Shown here piece by piece: positions 30,862 through 40,688 of a stretch of 64,000 nt of DNA (positions within the stretch are counted from its first letter, which is position 1; every line of letters starts with the position of its first letter). Source of the stretch: Caulobacter vibrioides (lineage in GTDB: Bacteria; Pseudomonadota; Alphaproteobacteria; Caulobacterales; Caulobacteraceae); the NCBI RefSeq assembly GCF_002310375.3, contig NZ_CP023315.3, positions 2,170,001 through 2,234,000 on the forward strand. Direction: 5' to 3'. The notes beneath the pieces were generated by a model. That model was not told the origin of the DNA. It was given only the letters and a program-made list of their open reading frames with translations, and ran no database searches. The translations under genes and the position numbers were made by a program.

Positions 30862-32220
30862 TTAGCCGCCGTAGCCTTCCGGCAGGTCGTCTTCTTCCAG
30901 GAGTTCGTCCTTGGAGACTTCCTTTTCCTCGATCTTGGCCTTGCCGAAGATCAGGTCGACGACCTTGTCTTCATAGATCGGAGCGCGCATGGCCGCCTGC
31001 AGGTCCGCGCGCTGGCGGTACATGTCGAACACTTGCTGAGCCTGAGCGCCGTATTGGCGGGCTTCGCGCATGATCGCGTCGGTCAGCTCCTGGTCGGTGA
31101 CGACCACGTCGTTCTTGCGGCCGATTTCCGCCAGGACCAGGCCCAGACGCACGCGGCGCTCGGCGATCTTGCGGTACTCGTCCTTCAGTTGGTCTTCGGT
31201 CTTCTCGGCGTCTTCCGGCGGCAGGCCGCCGCGGGCCTTGTCGGCCTCGACCTGTTGCCAGATGCCGGCGAACTCGGCGTCCACCATGCGCGGCGGCAGC
31301 GGGAAGTCGTGCTTGGTGTCCAGCACGTCCAGCAGCGCGCGCTTCAGCTTGAAGCGCGAGGAGTTGTCGTAGCGGCCCGCCAGGTTCGACTTCAGCAGCT
31401 CGGTCAGAGCGGCCAGGTCCGACAGACCCAGGCGCTTGGCCAGCTCATCGTCGGCCTTGCCGTCGACCGGAGCGCGGACTTCTTGCACCTTGGTGGCGAA
31501 CTCGGCATCCTTACCGGCCAGATCCTTGGCCTGGTAGTCTTCCGGGAACTTGACCTTCACGACGACGTCGTCGCCCGGCTTGGCGCCGACCAGTTGGTCT
31601 TCGAAGCCCGGGATGAACTGGCCCGAACCGAGGACCAGCTCAGCGCCTTCGGCCTTGCCGCCGGCAAACTCGACGCCGTCGATCGTGCCGACGAAGTCGA
31701 TCAGCAGTTGGTCGCCGTCCTTGGCCTTCTGGCTCTTGCCGGTGCGCGGCTCATAGGTGCGCGCTTGCTTGGCCAGTTCGTCGAGGGCCTCTTGGACTTC
31801 CTCGTCCGAGACCTTGTAGACCGGCTTCACCAGCTCGATCGACGTCGGGTCGATCGGCTCGAACTCTGGCATCACTTCGACCGCGAGGTCGAACGACAGG
31901 TCTTCACCGCCGGCGATGACCTTGTCCATGTCCGACGACGGGTTCAGCTCGGGCTGGCCGGCCGGACGCAGCTTGTTCTCTTCGAGGACCTTGGTGGTCG
32001 TCTCGTTCAGGGCCTGCTCGATGACTTCGCCCATCAGGGCCTTGCCGTACAGGCGGCGAACGTGGGCCGTCGGCACCTTGCCGGGACGGAAGCCCTTCAC
32101 GTTCATTTGCGGGGCGACTTCGGCGATCCGCGCTTCCAGACGCGTAGCCAGTTCACTCGCGGGCACCGTAACGCCAAAAACGCGGCTGAGGCCTTCGCCC
32201 GACTTTTCAACGATCTGCAT
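30862..32220 (-). CDS. tig: trigger factor chaperone
   Basis: About 452 residues. The N-terminal ribosome-binding domain has the signature GFRPGKVP (about residues 41-48). The FKBP-type peptidyl-prolyl isomerase domain is in the middle ([28 protein letters not shown]). A C-terminal cradle ends in an acidic tail ([11 protein letters not shown]). I place the start at ATG 32220 ([10 protein letters not shown]), the usual family N-terminus; an ATG two codons earlier (32226) is equally open. It lies upstream of clpP as in many bacteria. Confidence 0.97.
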   Translation of the reverse strand: MQIVEKSGEGLSRVFGVTVPASELATRLEARIAEVAPQMNVKGFRPGKVPTAHVRRLYGKALMGEVIEQALNETTTKVLEENKLRPAGQPELNPSSDMDKVIAGGEDLSFDLAVEVMPEFEPIDPTSIELVKPVYKVSDEEVQEALDELAKQARTYEPRTGKSQKAKDGDQLLIDFVGTIDGVEFAGGKAEGAELVLGSGQFIPGFEDQLVGAKPGDDVVVKVKFPEDYQAKDLAGKDAEFATKVQEVRAPVDGKADDELAKRLGLSDLAALTELLKSNLAGRYDNSSRFKLKRALLDVLDTKHDFPLPPRMVDAEFAGIWQQVEADKARGGLPPEDAEKTEDQLKDEYRKIAERRVRLGLVLAEIGRKNDVVVTDQELTDAIMREARQYGAQAQQVFDMYRQRADLQAAMRAPIYEDKVVDLIFGKAKIEEKEVSKDELLEEDDLPEGYGG

Positions 32221-32404
32221 CGACATTCTTAATTCTCGGGTCGGGGCGCCGGGCGCCCGAGCTCCGCCCTGGGGTCCAAAAGATCGACGCCGCCCGCGAT
32301 GTGCCGGGGCGGCGAAAGAGCGCCCTTATGTCACGACGTGCGCGAGCATCCAAGAGCGGCGGCGATAAAACTCGCGCACTCCCGGGGGGGTGCTACGAGA
32401 GGTT

Positions 32405-32489
32405 TGGTGCGGATGAGAGGACTCGAACCTCCACGCCTCGCGGCGCTGGAACCTAAATCCAGTGCGTCTACCAGTTTCGCCACATCCGC
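32405..32489 (-). tRNA. tRNA-Leu (TAG)
   Basis: An 85-nt class II tRNA with a long variable arm (GCGCCGCGAGGCGT region). GCGGATG pairs with CATCCGC, anticodon TAG lies in CTGGATTTAGGTTCCAG, and CCA is encoded at 32405-32407. Confidence 0.96.
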
Positions 32490-32533
32490 GTGCGCCCGGC
32501 ATTACGGCTTGCGCGCCGGGCGCGCAAGCCCGC

Positions 32534-33985
32534 TCAGGCGCCTTGATGGAGTTGCGCCAGGATCTTCGGCGCGAGATCCGGCAGGTCCTCGGCGATCAAG
32601 CCGGGCCCGTGGAGAGCCCCGCACTCCGCGTGGATCCACGCTCCGGCGCAAGCCGCCTCGAAGCTGTCCATGCCTTGCGCCAGCAAGCCGCCAATGAAGC
32701 CGGCCAGCACATCGCCGGAACCCGCTGTCGCCAGCCACGGCGTACCGTTGACGTTGACGGCCGCACGCCCGTCCGGCGCCGCGATCACCGTGTCCGCCCC
32801 CTTCAGCAGGATGACCGCGCCCGCCGTGCTGGCCGCCTCGCGCGCCGCAGTGATCCGCTCCGGCGACCTGCCGAGCAGGCCCGGAAAGATCCGCTCGAAC
32901 TCGCCCGGATGGGGCGTCAGGACATCGTCCCTGTCCAGGCAGGCGAAGAGTTCGCTGGGGTCGTCTCGGAAGCTCGTCAACGCGTCCGCGTCCGCCACCA
33001 AGGCCGCCCCCGTTTGCGCTAGCGCCCGGAGATGGCGCGCCGTCGCCTCCCCCACCCCGGCGGCGGGTCCGATGATGACCGCATCGGCGCTCGCGGCCCT
33101 CGCCGCAAGGTCGGCGTCAGACTCAAAGGGCGCCAACATGACCGCTTCGAGATGGCCGGCGTTCACCGATAGAGCCGACGGCGGCGAAAGCAGCGTCACC
33201 GCTCCTGCGCCGATCCTCAACCCGCCCCGCGCGGCCAGCCTGGCGGCTCCGGTGTTCCAGGCGTCTCCGCTGACGACGCTCAGTCGCCCGCGGCTATGCT
33301 TGTGAGCGTCGATCGCCGGCCAGGGATAGCGTTGCAGCCAAAGCCCTGGCGCGTTCTCGAACAGCGAAGCAGCGCCGACAGAAGCGAGCCCGATATCGAC
33401 CACCACGATCTCGCCGCAGGCCTTGCGCCCCTCGATCAGGACATGGGCGGGCTTTCGCCGATGGAAGGTAAGGGTCAGTCCCGCCGCCAGCGCGACGCCA
33501 TCCAAGGATCGGCCGGTATCGCCATGAACACCGGTCGGCGCATCGACCGCTACGATCGTCAACGCCTCTCGCGCGGCGGCGCGCGCCAACGCCGCGACCT
33601 CGCCCTCCAGGGGTCGAGAGAGCCCTGCGCCAAAGATCGCGTCTATATAGAGAGCATCGGCCGACAAGCGCTGCGACAACGCCCTGACCTCGCCGCGCCA
33701 GCGCGACGCCGCCCAGCGACAGGCGTCCGTGGCTGGCGGGTAAGCCGCTTCGACGACGACCGGCCAGCCATGTCGCCGCAGGTGACGCGCGGCGACGTAC
33801 CCGTCGCCGCCATTGTCTCCCGGCCCGCACCAAACGACCACGGGGCGGCGCTGATAGCGCGCGCGAACCGCCTGAGCCACGGCCTCGCCCGCTCGCTCCA
33901 TCAGAACGGTTATTGGCGTTCCCGCCAGCACCGCAGCGCGGTCAGCCGCAGCCATTTCGGCGACGGTCAGGATTTCTCGGGCCAC
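32534..33985 (-). CDS. nnr: bifunctional NAD(P)H-hydrate epimerase / ADP-dependent dehydratase
   Basis: A 483-residue fusion that repairs hydrated NADH and NADPH. The N-terminal YjeF_N epimerase domain (about 1-210) has VWCGPGDNGGDGYVAARHL and the catalytic Asp in DAIFGAGL. The C-terminal ribokinase-like dehydratase (about 220-480) has LTPHPGEFERIFPG and the GSGDVLAGFIGGLLAQG anion loop with the catalytic Asp. Full length and intact. It follows tRNA-Leu on the same strand. Confidence 0.94.
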   Translation of the reverse strand: MAREILTVAEMAAADRAAVLAGTPITVLMERAGEAVAQAVRARYQRRPVVVWCGPGDNGGDGYVAARHLRRHGWPVVVEAAYPPATDACRWAASRWRGEVRALSQRLSADALYIDAIFGAGLSRPLEGEVAALARAAAREALTIVAVDAPTGVHGDTGRSLDGVALAAGLTLTFHRRKPAHVLIEGRKACGEIVVVDIGLASVGAASLFENAPGLWLQRYPWPAIDAHKHSRGRLSVVSGDAWNTGAARLAARGGLRIGAGAVTLLSPPSALSVNAGHLEAVMLAPFESDADLAARAASADAVIIGPAAGVGEATARHLRALAQTGAALVADADALTSFRDDPSELFACLDRDDVLTPHPGEFERIFPGLLGRSPERITAAREAASTAGAVILLKGADTVIAAPDGRAAVNVNGTPWLATAGSGDVLAGFIGGLLAQGMDSFEAACAGAWIHAECGALHGPGLIAEDLPDLAPKILAQLHQGA

Positions 33986-33994
33986 GGCGCTACC

Positions 33995-34564
33995 TCAAAG
34001 GACTTGGCTTTGAGCTTCTCGGCCTTTCGCGATCAGGATCAAGCGGTCGTCTTCAATTCCGAACACCGTGCGCGAACAATGATCTGGCCGGAACGGCATC
34101 ACTTCAGGCTGTCCGGTCGCGACCGACACCGCGCCATTCAGCGCCACGAAATGGCTGAACACCGCAGCGCCGCCATACTCGCCCAGCGCCGCAGCGACAT
34201 CCCGGGTCCACGTCGTGTAGTCGAGATCACCCACGATCTCGTCCCAGCGCCCACCAAAAGCCGCGCGCAGCCAGGCGGGTCGCTCCTCGGCCGAGAGGGT
34301 TGCAGGCGTGGGGATCTCGCCGACGCGCGGATCAATCTCGATCTGCACCCCCAGCGCTTCAGCCAGCGGCGCGGCGGTCTCCCGGCAACGCCGAAGCGGC
34401 GAGGACACAACGCGCCGAGGCCGTTCCTCGACCGGCAAGCTCAGGATCTCATCCGCGACCGCCCTGGCCTGGGAAAGCCCGACCTCGTCCAGTCCAGGAT
34501 CCTCGTCCGCGCCGCCCCAAGTGGATGCGGGCCGACCATGGCGGATGACGTGCACGATCTTCAT
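33995..34564 (-). CDS. histidine phosphatase family protein
   Basis: 189 residues with the phosphoglycerate-mutase-like RHG motif at VIRHGRPAS (phosphorylated His8). The second Arg motif is [16 protein letters not shown] and a late catalytic His lies in AVFSHFVALNGA. Substrate unknown; relatives include phosphatases of small phosphometabolites. It sits between the thiolase-like gene and nnr, with short gaps (5 and 9 bases), so the three may be one operon. Confidence 0.88.
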   Translation of the reverse strand: MKIVHVIRHGRPASTWGGADEDPGLDEVGLSQARAVADEILSLPVEERPRRVVSSPLRRCRETAAPLAEALGVQIEIDPRVGEIPTPATLSAEERPAWLRAAFGGRWDEIVGDLDYTTWTRDVAAALGEYGGAAVFSHFVALNGAVSVATGQPEVMPFRPDHCSRTVFGIEDDRLILIAKGREAQSQVL

Positions 34565-34569
34565 GGCGC

Positions 34570-36108
34570 TCAGTCCGGCACGAACAGATTGCGGGCGCCG
34601 TCAGGATGCGGCCCGACCGTTCCAGTCCGTCCGACACCTTCGCGACTCTCTAGATCGCGGAGGACCTCGGGCTCATCGGGGGTCTGGGCGACAAACCTGC
34701 GACCTTCGCTGTCGCGCCCGATCACAATCCCCATCCGAACGCCCTCGCGCCCATGCACGACCGTATAGGTCTCGATGACCGCCCTGCCCTGAGGCTTTTC
34801 GATGATTTCCGGATGCGGCAGCGCGTCGATCCTGGCCTGGATGACCGAAGGCGGCTCTCGCTCCCATTTTCCTTCGACCGGACGGGTCGAATAGATGCCG
34901 ACGGACTGCTTGGTCAGGAACCAGCCGTTGGCGGTTGACATCCCATACGCGCCAGGCCGCGCCCTGAGCTTGGCGACCATCTCAGCGATGGCGTGAAGCG
35001 CGTAGTTGTTCCCGGGTCCGCCGAAATACGGCAGTCCGCCCGTGATGGTCAGCCCGCGCGGGTCGTCGAGCGCGAGGCCGATCTCCTCGGCGCCGATCCT
35101 CACCGCCGACGGGAAGCATGAGTAGAGGTCGATGACCTCGAGGTCCTTGACGCCGATCCCCGCCATTTCCAATGCGCGCTCACCGGTCAGGCGCATGGCC
35201 GGGCTGGAATGATAGTCCTGCCGCTCCAGCGGGTACCAAAGGTCAGAGGCGTCCGCGCAGCCGTGCAGGAACACCCATTTGTCTTCGGGGACGCCCAGTT
35301 CGCGCGCCTTCCTGACGCTGGCGATCAAGACCGCCGCAGACTGGTCGACCTCCATGATCGCATTGAGATACTTGGGATAGGGATAGCCGACCATGCGGTT
35401 GCGATCCGTGACCGTCACCAGTTCGTCGGCGGTTCGTTCGATCGGAAACCATGCATGCGGATTGGCGGCGGCGACCTTGGTGAAGGGCGCGAAGAACGCC
35501 CCTAGCTGCTTCTGATGCGCTTCCAGCGAAAGACCATCGCGCGCGCGGAGCGCGTTCTCGAACAGCGGGTAGGTGTTGACCGGATAGCCCAGACCATGGG
35601 CGGCTTCTTGCGGGGTGACGCCCGGACGCGGATCGCCAATCCGGTCTGGCGTGCTCTCGATGTCGTCGCCCCAGCCTTCGAAGCCGAGTCCCCCCTTCAT
35701 CCGCTTCATCAGGGATCCCAGGAACTCGGCGCCCGAGACAAGGGCGAGATCGTTCTGACCTTGGGCGATCCGCTCGCATACGACATTGACCGCCTGCTGG
35801 GGGCTGTTGCCACCGGTCTCGGTGTAGACGCTCCAGCGCGGCGTCGCCGACAGCGCGCGCGCCAGGGACGCGGGTGGGTTCTTCAGGCGCGGCAGCGGGA
35901 GCTTTGATAACCCGCCTGGCGCGTCGATGCTGAACGCGACAACCGCCATTGCGTCGAGTTCGGCAAAAACCGTCCCTTCAAGTCCCGCGTCGTGAACGGC
36001 GCGTTCCGCCGCAACTTTCAGCAGTTCCAGCGGGGACAGCGAATTCGCCGCTTCGCCCCGATAGGTGAATTGGCCCGCCCCGATCAAAACCGGTGTGTCG
36101 TCGCGCAT
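34570..36108 (-). CDS. thiolase-like protein (acetyl-CoA acetyltransferase family) with altered active site
   Basis: About 512 residues. The order of secondary-structure motifs is that of thiolases (TPVLIGAGQFTYRG; RAVHDAGLEG; ALVSGAEFLG; LEVIDLYSCFPSAVRIG). A C-terminal extension of about 100 residues (GWFLTKQSVGIYSTRP onwards) is typical of the SCP2-thiolase-like branch. At the nucleophile position it reads TETGGNSPQQAVN where thiolases have Cys. It probably acts on acyl-CoA, but Claisen chemistry by the usual mechanism is doubtful. I start at ATG 36108; ATG 36120 is also open. Confidence 0.8.
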   Translation of the reverse strand: MRDDTPVLIGAGQFTYRGEAANSLSPLELLKVAAERAVHDAGLEGTVFAELDAMAVVAFSIDAPGGLSKLPLPRLKNPPASLARALSATPRWSVYTETGGNSPQQAVNVVCERIAQGQNDLALVSGAEFLGSLMKRMKGGLGFEGWGDDIESTPDRIGDPRPGVTPQEAAHGLGYPVNTYPLFENALRARDGLSLEAHQKQLGAFFAPFTKVAAANPHAWFPIERTADELVTVTDRNRMVGYPYPKYLNAIMEVDQSAAVLIASVRKARELGVPEDKWVFLHGCADASDLWYPLERQDYHSSPAMRLTGERALEMAGIGVKDLEVIDLYSCFPSAVRIGAEEIGLALDDPRGLTITGGLPYFGGPGNNYALHAIAEMVAKLRARPGAYGMSTANGWFLTKQSVGIYSTRPVEGKWEREPPSVIQARIDALPHPEIIEKPQGRAVIETYTVVHGREGVRMGIVIGRDSEGRRFVAQTPDEPEVLRDLESREGVGRTGTVGPHPDGARNLFVPD

Positions 36109-36121
36109 ATCCGCCCCCATT

Positions 36122-36135
36122 CAAACGTTCGTTGG
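36122..36135. promoter_or_regulatory. palindrome at the thiolase-like gene's start site (TetR-type operator candidate)
   Basis: AACG-TT-CGTT (36124-36133) lies at the position where transcription from the candidate thiolase promoter would start (near 36134). It resembles the second dyad at 36247-36258. A repressor role is inferred from position only. Confidence 0.4.
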
Positions 36136-36140
36136 GCGTG

Positions 36141-36168
36141 ATCGTAGGCGTCAAACGGTGCGCTGCAA
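36141..36168 (-). promoter_or_regulatory. candidate promoter of the thiolase-like operon
   Basis: On the minus strand, TTGCAG (36163-36168) and TACGAT (36141-36146) are 16 bases apart. The implied leader is about 15-25 nt. Confidence 0.35.
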
Positions 36169-36181
36169 GGCCATTTGGCGA

Positions 36182-36197
36182 TGGTTTCTACTTTGCA
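36182..36197 (+). promoter_or_regulatory. candidate sigma-54 (RpoN) promoter of glnBA
   Basis: TGG-N8-TTGCA: GG at 36183-36184 and GC at 36195-36196 are exactly ten bases apart, as required for -24/-12 promoters. The transcript would start near 36208, about 150 bases before glnB. Nitrogen-regulated sigma-54 control of glnBA is established in many proteobacteria; here it is inferred from the motif. Confidence 0.55.
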
Positions 36198-36246
36198 CGA
36201 ATTCCGAGCTTGCGGCGCCCAATTTCTAACCACATGCCTGCAAGTC

Positions 36247-36258
36247 AACCGTTCGGTT
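36247..36258. promoter_or_regulatory. AACCG-TT-CGGTT palindrome in the glnB upstream region
   Basis: Perfect 5-bp arms around TT, of the ACCGNNCGGT kind bound by some TetR-family regulators of acyl-CoA metabolism. It lies between the sigma-54 start and glnB and upstream of the divergent thiolase-like gene. Confidence 0.4.
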
Positions 36259-36302
36259 AGGTTTGTCGCATGCGGTCGCTTGCGGGGCCAAAGGTGGCGT
36301 GA

Positions 36303-36695
<393 letters not shown>

Positions 36696-36737
36696 GCCGG
36701 TTCGTCAGCAACTAAGAGTTCTACAAGGGGATACGGA

Positions 36738-38147
36738 ATGAGCACCGCCAAGGACATCCTGAACCTGATCAAGGAAAAGGACGTGAAGTACGTCGACGTC
36801 CGCTTCACGGACGTGCGCGGCAAGATGCAGCACGTCACCTTCGACATCGATCTGGTCGACGACGACTTCCTGAACGACGGCACGATGTTCGACGGTTCGT
36901 CGATCGCCGGCTGGAAGGCCATCAACGAGTCGGACATGAAGCTCCGCCCCGACCTGTCGAGCGCGATCATCGATCCGTTCTATCAGCAGACCACGCTGGC
37001 GCTGTTCTGCGACGTCGTGAATCCCGACACCGGCACCCCCTACAACCGCGACCCGCGCTCGATAGCCAAGGCCGCGCTGAACTATCTGAAGACGGCGGGC
37101 GTGGGCGACACCGTCTATTTCGGCCCGGAAGCTGAGTTCTTCATCTTCGACGACGTGCGCTGGTCGACCGCCCCGCACGACACCAGCTACTCGTTCGACT
37201 CCACCGAACTGCCGGTCAACTCGAACAAGCAATACGCCGAAGGCAACATGGGTCACCGCCCGGGCCCGAAGGGCGGCTACTTCCCCGTGAACCCGGTCGA
37301 CAGCTGCCAGGACCTGCGCGGCGAAATGCTGGCCGTCATGGGCGAGCTGGGCATGAAGCCGGAAAAGCACCACCACGAAGTGGCGCCCGCCCAGCACGAG
37401 CTTGGCCTGAAGTTCGACACCATGGTCACCATGGCCGACCGGATGCAGCTCTATAAGTACGTCATCCACAACGTCGCGGCCGCCTACGGCAAGACCGCCA
37501 CCTTCATGGCCAAGCCGATGTTCGCCGACAACGGTTCGGGCATGCACGTGCACCAGTCGATCTGGCAGGACGGCAAGCCGCTGTTCGCCGGCGACAAGTA
37601 CGCCGGCCTGTCGCAGGAATGCCTGTGGTACATCGGCGGCATCATCAAGCACGCCAAGGCCATCAACGCGTTCTCGAACTCGACGACGAACTCGTACAAG
37701 CGCCTGGTGCCTGGCTACGAAGCCCCGGTGAAGCTGGCCTACAGCTCGCGCAACCGCTCGGCCTCGATCCGCATCCCGCACGTCGACTCGCCGAAGGCCA
37801 AGCGTCTGGAAGCTCGCTTCCCCGACCCGATGGGCAACCCCTACCTGACGTTCGTCGCTCTGCTGATGGCCGGCCTCGACGGCATCATCAACAAGATCGA
37901 TCCGGGCGCTCCGGCCGACAAGAACCTGTACGATCTGCCGCCCCGCGAGCAGAAGAAGATTCCGGAAGTCTGCGGCTCGCTGCGCGAAGCCCTCGAGAAC
38001 CTCGACAAGGACCGCGCCTTCCTGAAGGCCGGCGGCGTCATGGATGACGACTTCATCGACAGCTACATCGAGCTGAAGATGGAAGAGGTGATGCGCCTGC
38101 AACTGCACCCGCACCCGGTCGAGTTCGAGATGTACTACAAGTGCTAA
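36738..38147 (+). CDS. glnA: type I glutamine synthetase
   Basis: 469 residues, ATP-dependent glutamate-to-glutamine conversion in a dodecamer. Motifs: [12 protein letters not shown], the metal-binding [11 protein letters not shown], the MHVHQSIW catalytic loop, [23 protein letters not shown], and the adenylylation Tyr in NLYDLPPRE (about residue 397). The GS-I beta type is regulated by GlnE. It is co-transcribed with glnB and ends at a strong terminator. Confidence 0.98.
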   Translation: MSTAKDILNLIKEKDVKYVDVRFTDVRGKMQHVTFDIDLVDDDFLNDGTMFDGSSIAGWKAINESDMKLRPDLSSAIIDPFYQQTTLALFCDVVNPDTGTPYNRDPRSIAKAALNYLKTAGVGDTVYFGPEAEFFIFDDVRWSTAPHDTSYSFDSTELPVNSNKQYAEGNMGHRPGPKGGYFPVNPVDSCQDLRGEMLAVMGELGMKPEKHHHEVAPAQHELGLKFDTMVTMADRMQLYKYVIHNVAAAYGKTATFMAKPMFADNGSGMHVHQSIWQDGKPLFAGDKYAGLSQECLWYIGGIIKHAKAINAFSNSTTNSYKRLVPGYEAPVKLAYSSRNRSASIRIPHVDSPKAKRLEARFPDPMGNPYLTFVALLMAGLDGIINKIDPGAPADKNLYDLPPREQKKIPEVCGSLREALENLDKDRAFLKAGGVMDDDFIDSYIELKMEEVMRLQLHPHPVEFEMYYKC

Positions 38148-38174
38148 GCGCCTAGGGCTTAGGACAAACGCCAA

Positions 38175-38206
38175 GGGGCCGGAGAGCGATCTCCGGCCCC
38201 TTTTCT
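38175..38206 (+). terminator. glnBA terminator
   Basis: A perfect 11-bp stem (38175-38185 with 38190-38200), GCGA loop, then TTTTCT. It lies 28 bases after the glnA stop. Confidence 0.92.
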
Positions 38207-38222
38207 CTTGCGACGCACAAAC

Positions 38223-38252
38223 TTGACGCCTCAGAAGTAGAACAACTTATTA
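38223..38252 (+). promoter_or_regulatory. candidate promoter of the TonB-dependent receptor
   Basis: TTGACG at 38223-38228 is followed 18 bases later by TTATTA (38247-38252) in an unusually AT-rich stretch. The leader to the ATG would be about 180 nt; I recognise no riboswitch in it. Confidence 0.4.
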
Positions 38253-38442
38253 CTTAAGTGGCGCCTGCTGAACAAAATTGTCGCAAGTTCGCAACATTGG
38301 TGACGCAATCGCCCGGAAGTTCCTGAAAAGACGTGATGCGCGATATCCCCGGGGCGGAGACTTGGCCTATCGCAGCGCAAACGGAATCGCCGCCAACGCC
38401 TGGACCACAACTCAGCGACGCGGCGTCTCGACAGGATATCTC

Positions 38443-40623
38443 ATGCACAGCCTCAATAGCTCCCTTCGTCGCGCCCTGACGCTCTCGTGCGGCGCCGCCG
38501 CGCTGGTCACGGCCATGGCCGCCGCTCCCGCAGCGTTCGCCCAAGACACCAAGGTGGGCGAAGTCATCATCACCGCGCAGAAGCGCAGCGAAAACCTGCA
38601 AGACGTCCCGGTCTCGGTCGCCGCCATCAGCGGCGAGCGCCTGCAATCGACCTTCGCGGCCGGCGATGACATCCTGGCCCTGTCGGCCAAGGCGCCGGGC
38701 CTCTACGCGGAATCCTCGAACGGCCGCGTCGCCCCGCGCTTCTATATCCGTGGTCTGGGCAACGCCGACTTCGATCTGGCCGCCTCGCAGCCGGTGTCGA
38801 TCATTCAGGACGAAGTCGTCCTCGAAAACGTCGTCCTGAAGAGCTCGCCGCTTTACGATCTCGACCGCGTCGAAGTCCTCCGCGGTCCGCAAGGCACCCT
38901 GTTTGGGCGCAACACCACGGCCGGTATCGTCAAGTTCGACACCATCAAGCCGTCGGAAGAAATGAAGGGCCGCGCGTCGGCCTCTTACGGCAGCTTCAAC
39001 ACCTTCACCTTCGACGGCGGCGTCGGTGGCGCCCTGGTCGAAGGCAAGGTCGCGGCGCGGGCTTCGGTTCTGTTCCAGCATCGTGACGACTGGATCGACA
39101 ACGGCTTCACCAAGAAGAAGAACGTCATGGGCGGCTTCAACGAGCGCGCCGCCCGCCTGCAGCTGCTGTTCACCCCGAACGAGAAGCTGGACGCGCTGTT
39201 CAACGTTCACGGCCGCGACCTGGACGGCACCGCCGCCGTGTTCCGCGCCAACGTCCTGACCAAGGGCTCCAACAAGCTCAACGCGAACTACGATCGCGAC
39301 ACCGTCTATTTCGACGCCGGCGCCAACAATCCGCAAAGCTACAAGGGCTACGGCGCCTCGGCGAACATCGGCTACGACTTCGGCGTCGCCAAGCTGACCT
39401 CGATCACCGCCTACGAGAACACCCATGGCTACAGCCGTGGCGACATCGACGGCGGCAACACGACGGGCCCGGGCTTCATCCCGTTCCAGTCTGACACCCA
39501 GGACGGCATCAAGGACCTGGATCAGTGGACCCAGGAAATCCGTCTGGCCAGCAACACCGACGGCGCGCTGAGCTGGCAGGTCGGCGGCTTCTACTTCGAC
39601 ACGAAGTACGCCATCCAGACGAACCCGTTCTTCGCCCCGGCCACCACGCTTCAGCAGGAAAACACCGCTTGGGCCATCTTTGGTCAGGCGTCGTACAAGG
39701 TCAGCGATCAACTCTCGCTGACCGGTGGCCTGCGCTACACCGATGACGAAAAGGACATGAAGGTGCTCTCGGGCCCGAACATGGCCGCGCCGGTGTCGGT
39801 CTCCGACTCGCACGTCAGCTGGGACCTGTCGGCGTTCTACAGCGTCAACGAGGACGTCAGCGTCTACGCCAAGGTCGCCTCGGGCTTCCGGGGTCCGTCG
39901 ATCCAGGGCCGCGACATCGCGTTCTTCTCGCCGGCCTCGGCGGCGAAGTCCGAAACCATCATGTCGTACGAGCTGGGCCTGAAGAGCGAACTCTTTGACC
40001 GTCGCGTTCGCCTGAACGGCGCGGTGTTCGCCTACACGATCGACGATCCGCAGTTCAGCGCGGTCGGCGGCGGCAGCAACTCCAACCGCCTGATCAACGC
40101 CAAGAAGGGCGAGGCTTACGGCCTGGAGCTGGACAGCGAGTTCGTGGTCACGCCGAACTTCGTCGTCACCGCCGGCTACAGCTACGCTCACACCGAGATC
40201 AAGGACAGCACCCTGGCCGTGGCCCCCTGCGCCGCCTGCACGGTGACCGATCCGAAGACCGCCTCCGGTGCGGCTCTGGTCAACGGCAACCCGTTCCCCA
40301 ACGCGCCGAAGTACACCTTCGACTTCACCGCTCGCTACGCCTATCCGGTGGCCAGCGGCGAACTGTTCGCCTTCACCGACTGGAAGGTGCAAGGCTACAC
40401 GAACCTGTTCCTCTACGAGTCGAAGGAGTTCAACTCGAAGGGTGACTTCGAAGGCGGCCTGAAGCTGGGCTACGCCAACAAGGAAGGCGGCTGGGAAGTC
40501 GCGGCCTTTGCTCGCAACATCACCAACGAGAGCAACATCAAGGGCGCGATCGACTTCAACAACCTGACCGCGTTCGTCAACGAACCGCGTGTCATCGGCG
40601 TCTCGATCGACGCGCGCTTCTAA
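38443..40623 (+). CDS. TonB-dependent receptor
   Basis: About 726 residues. A signal peptide (MHSLNSSLRRALTLSCGAAA onwards) is cleaved after AFA at about residue 34. Then EVIITAQKRSENLQDVPVSV, the plug domain (FYIRGLGNADFDL; VEVLRGPQGTLFGRNTTAG) and a 22-strand barrel ending in the outer-membrane C-terminal Phe (SIDARF). An AAAPC-like Cys pair (CAACTV) lies in a late extracellular loop. The substrate is not evident. I start at ATG 38443 with AGGA eight bases upstream. It has its own promoter and terminator and is monocistronic. Confidence 0.94.
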   Translation: MHSLNSSLRRALTLSCGAAALVTAMAAAPAAFAQDTKVGEVIITAQKRSENLQDVPVSVAAISGERLQSTFAAGDDILALSAKAPGLYAESSNGRVAPRFYIRGLGNADFDLAASQPVSIIQDEVVLENVVLKSSPLYDLDRVEVLRGPQGTLFGRNTTAGIVKFDTIKPSEEMKGRASASYGSFNTFTFDGGVGGALVEGKVAARASVLFQHRDDWIDNGFTKKKNVMGGFNERAARLQLLFTPNEKLDALFNVHGRDLDGTAAVFRANVLTKGSNKLNANYDRDTVYFDAGANNPQSYKGYGASANIGYDFGVAKLTSITAYENTHGYSRGDIDGGNTTGPGFIPFQSDTQDGIKDLDQWTQEIRLASNTDGALSWQVGGFYFDTKYAIQTNPFFAPATTLQQENTAWAIFGQASYKVSDQLSLTGGLRYTDDEKDMKVLSGPNMAAPVSVSDSHVSWDLSAFYSVNEDVSVYAKVASGFRGPSIQGRDIAFFSPASAAKSETIMSYELGLKSELFDRRVRLNGAVFAYTIDDPQFSAVGGGSNSNRLINAKKGEAYGLELDSEFVVTPNFVVTAGYSYAHTEIKDSTLAVAPCAACTVTDPKTASGAALVNGNPFPNAPKYTFDFTARYAYPVASGELFAFTDWKVQGYTNLFLYESKEFNSKGDFEGGLKLGYANKEGGWEVAAFARNITNESNIKGAIDFNNLTAFVNEPRVIGVSIDARF

Positions 40624-40648
40624 GCCGTAAGATCTGGGTAGACTGGGA

Positions 40649-40677
40649 AAGGCCGCGGAGCGATCCGCGGCCTTTTC
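40649..40677 (+). terminator. terminator after the TonB-dependent receptor
   Basis: A perfect 11-bp stem (40649-40659 with 40664-40674), GCGA loop, then TTTTCC. It may also serve the convergent gene ending at 40689. Confidence 0.88.
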
Positions 40678-40688
40678 CTTGTCTGGCG

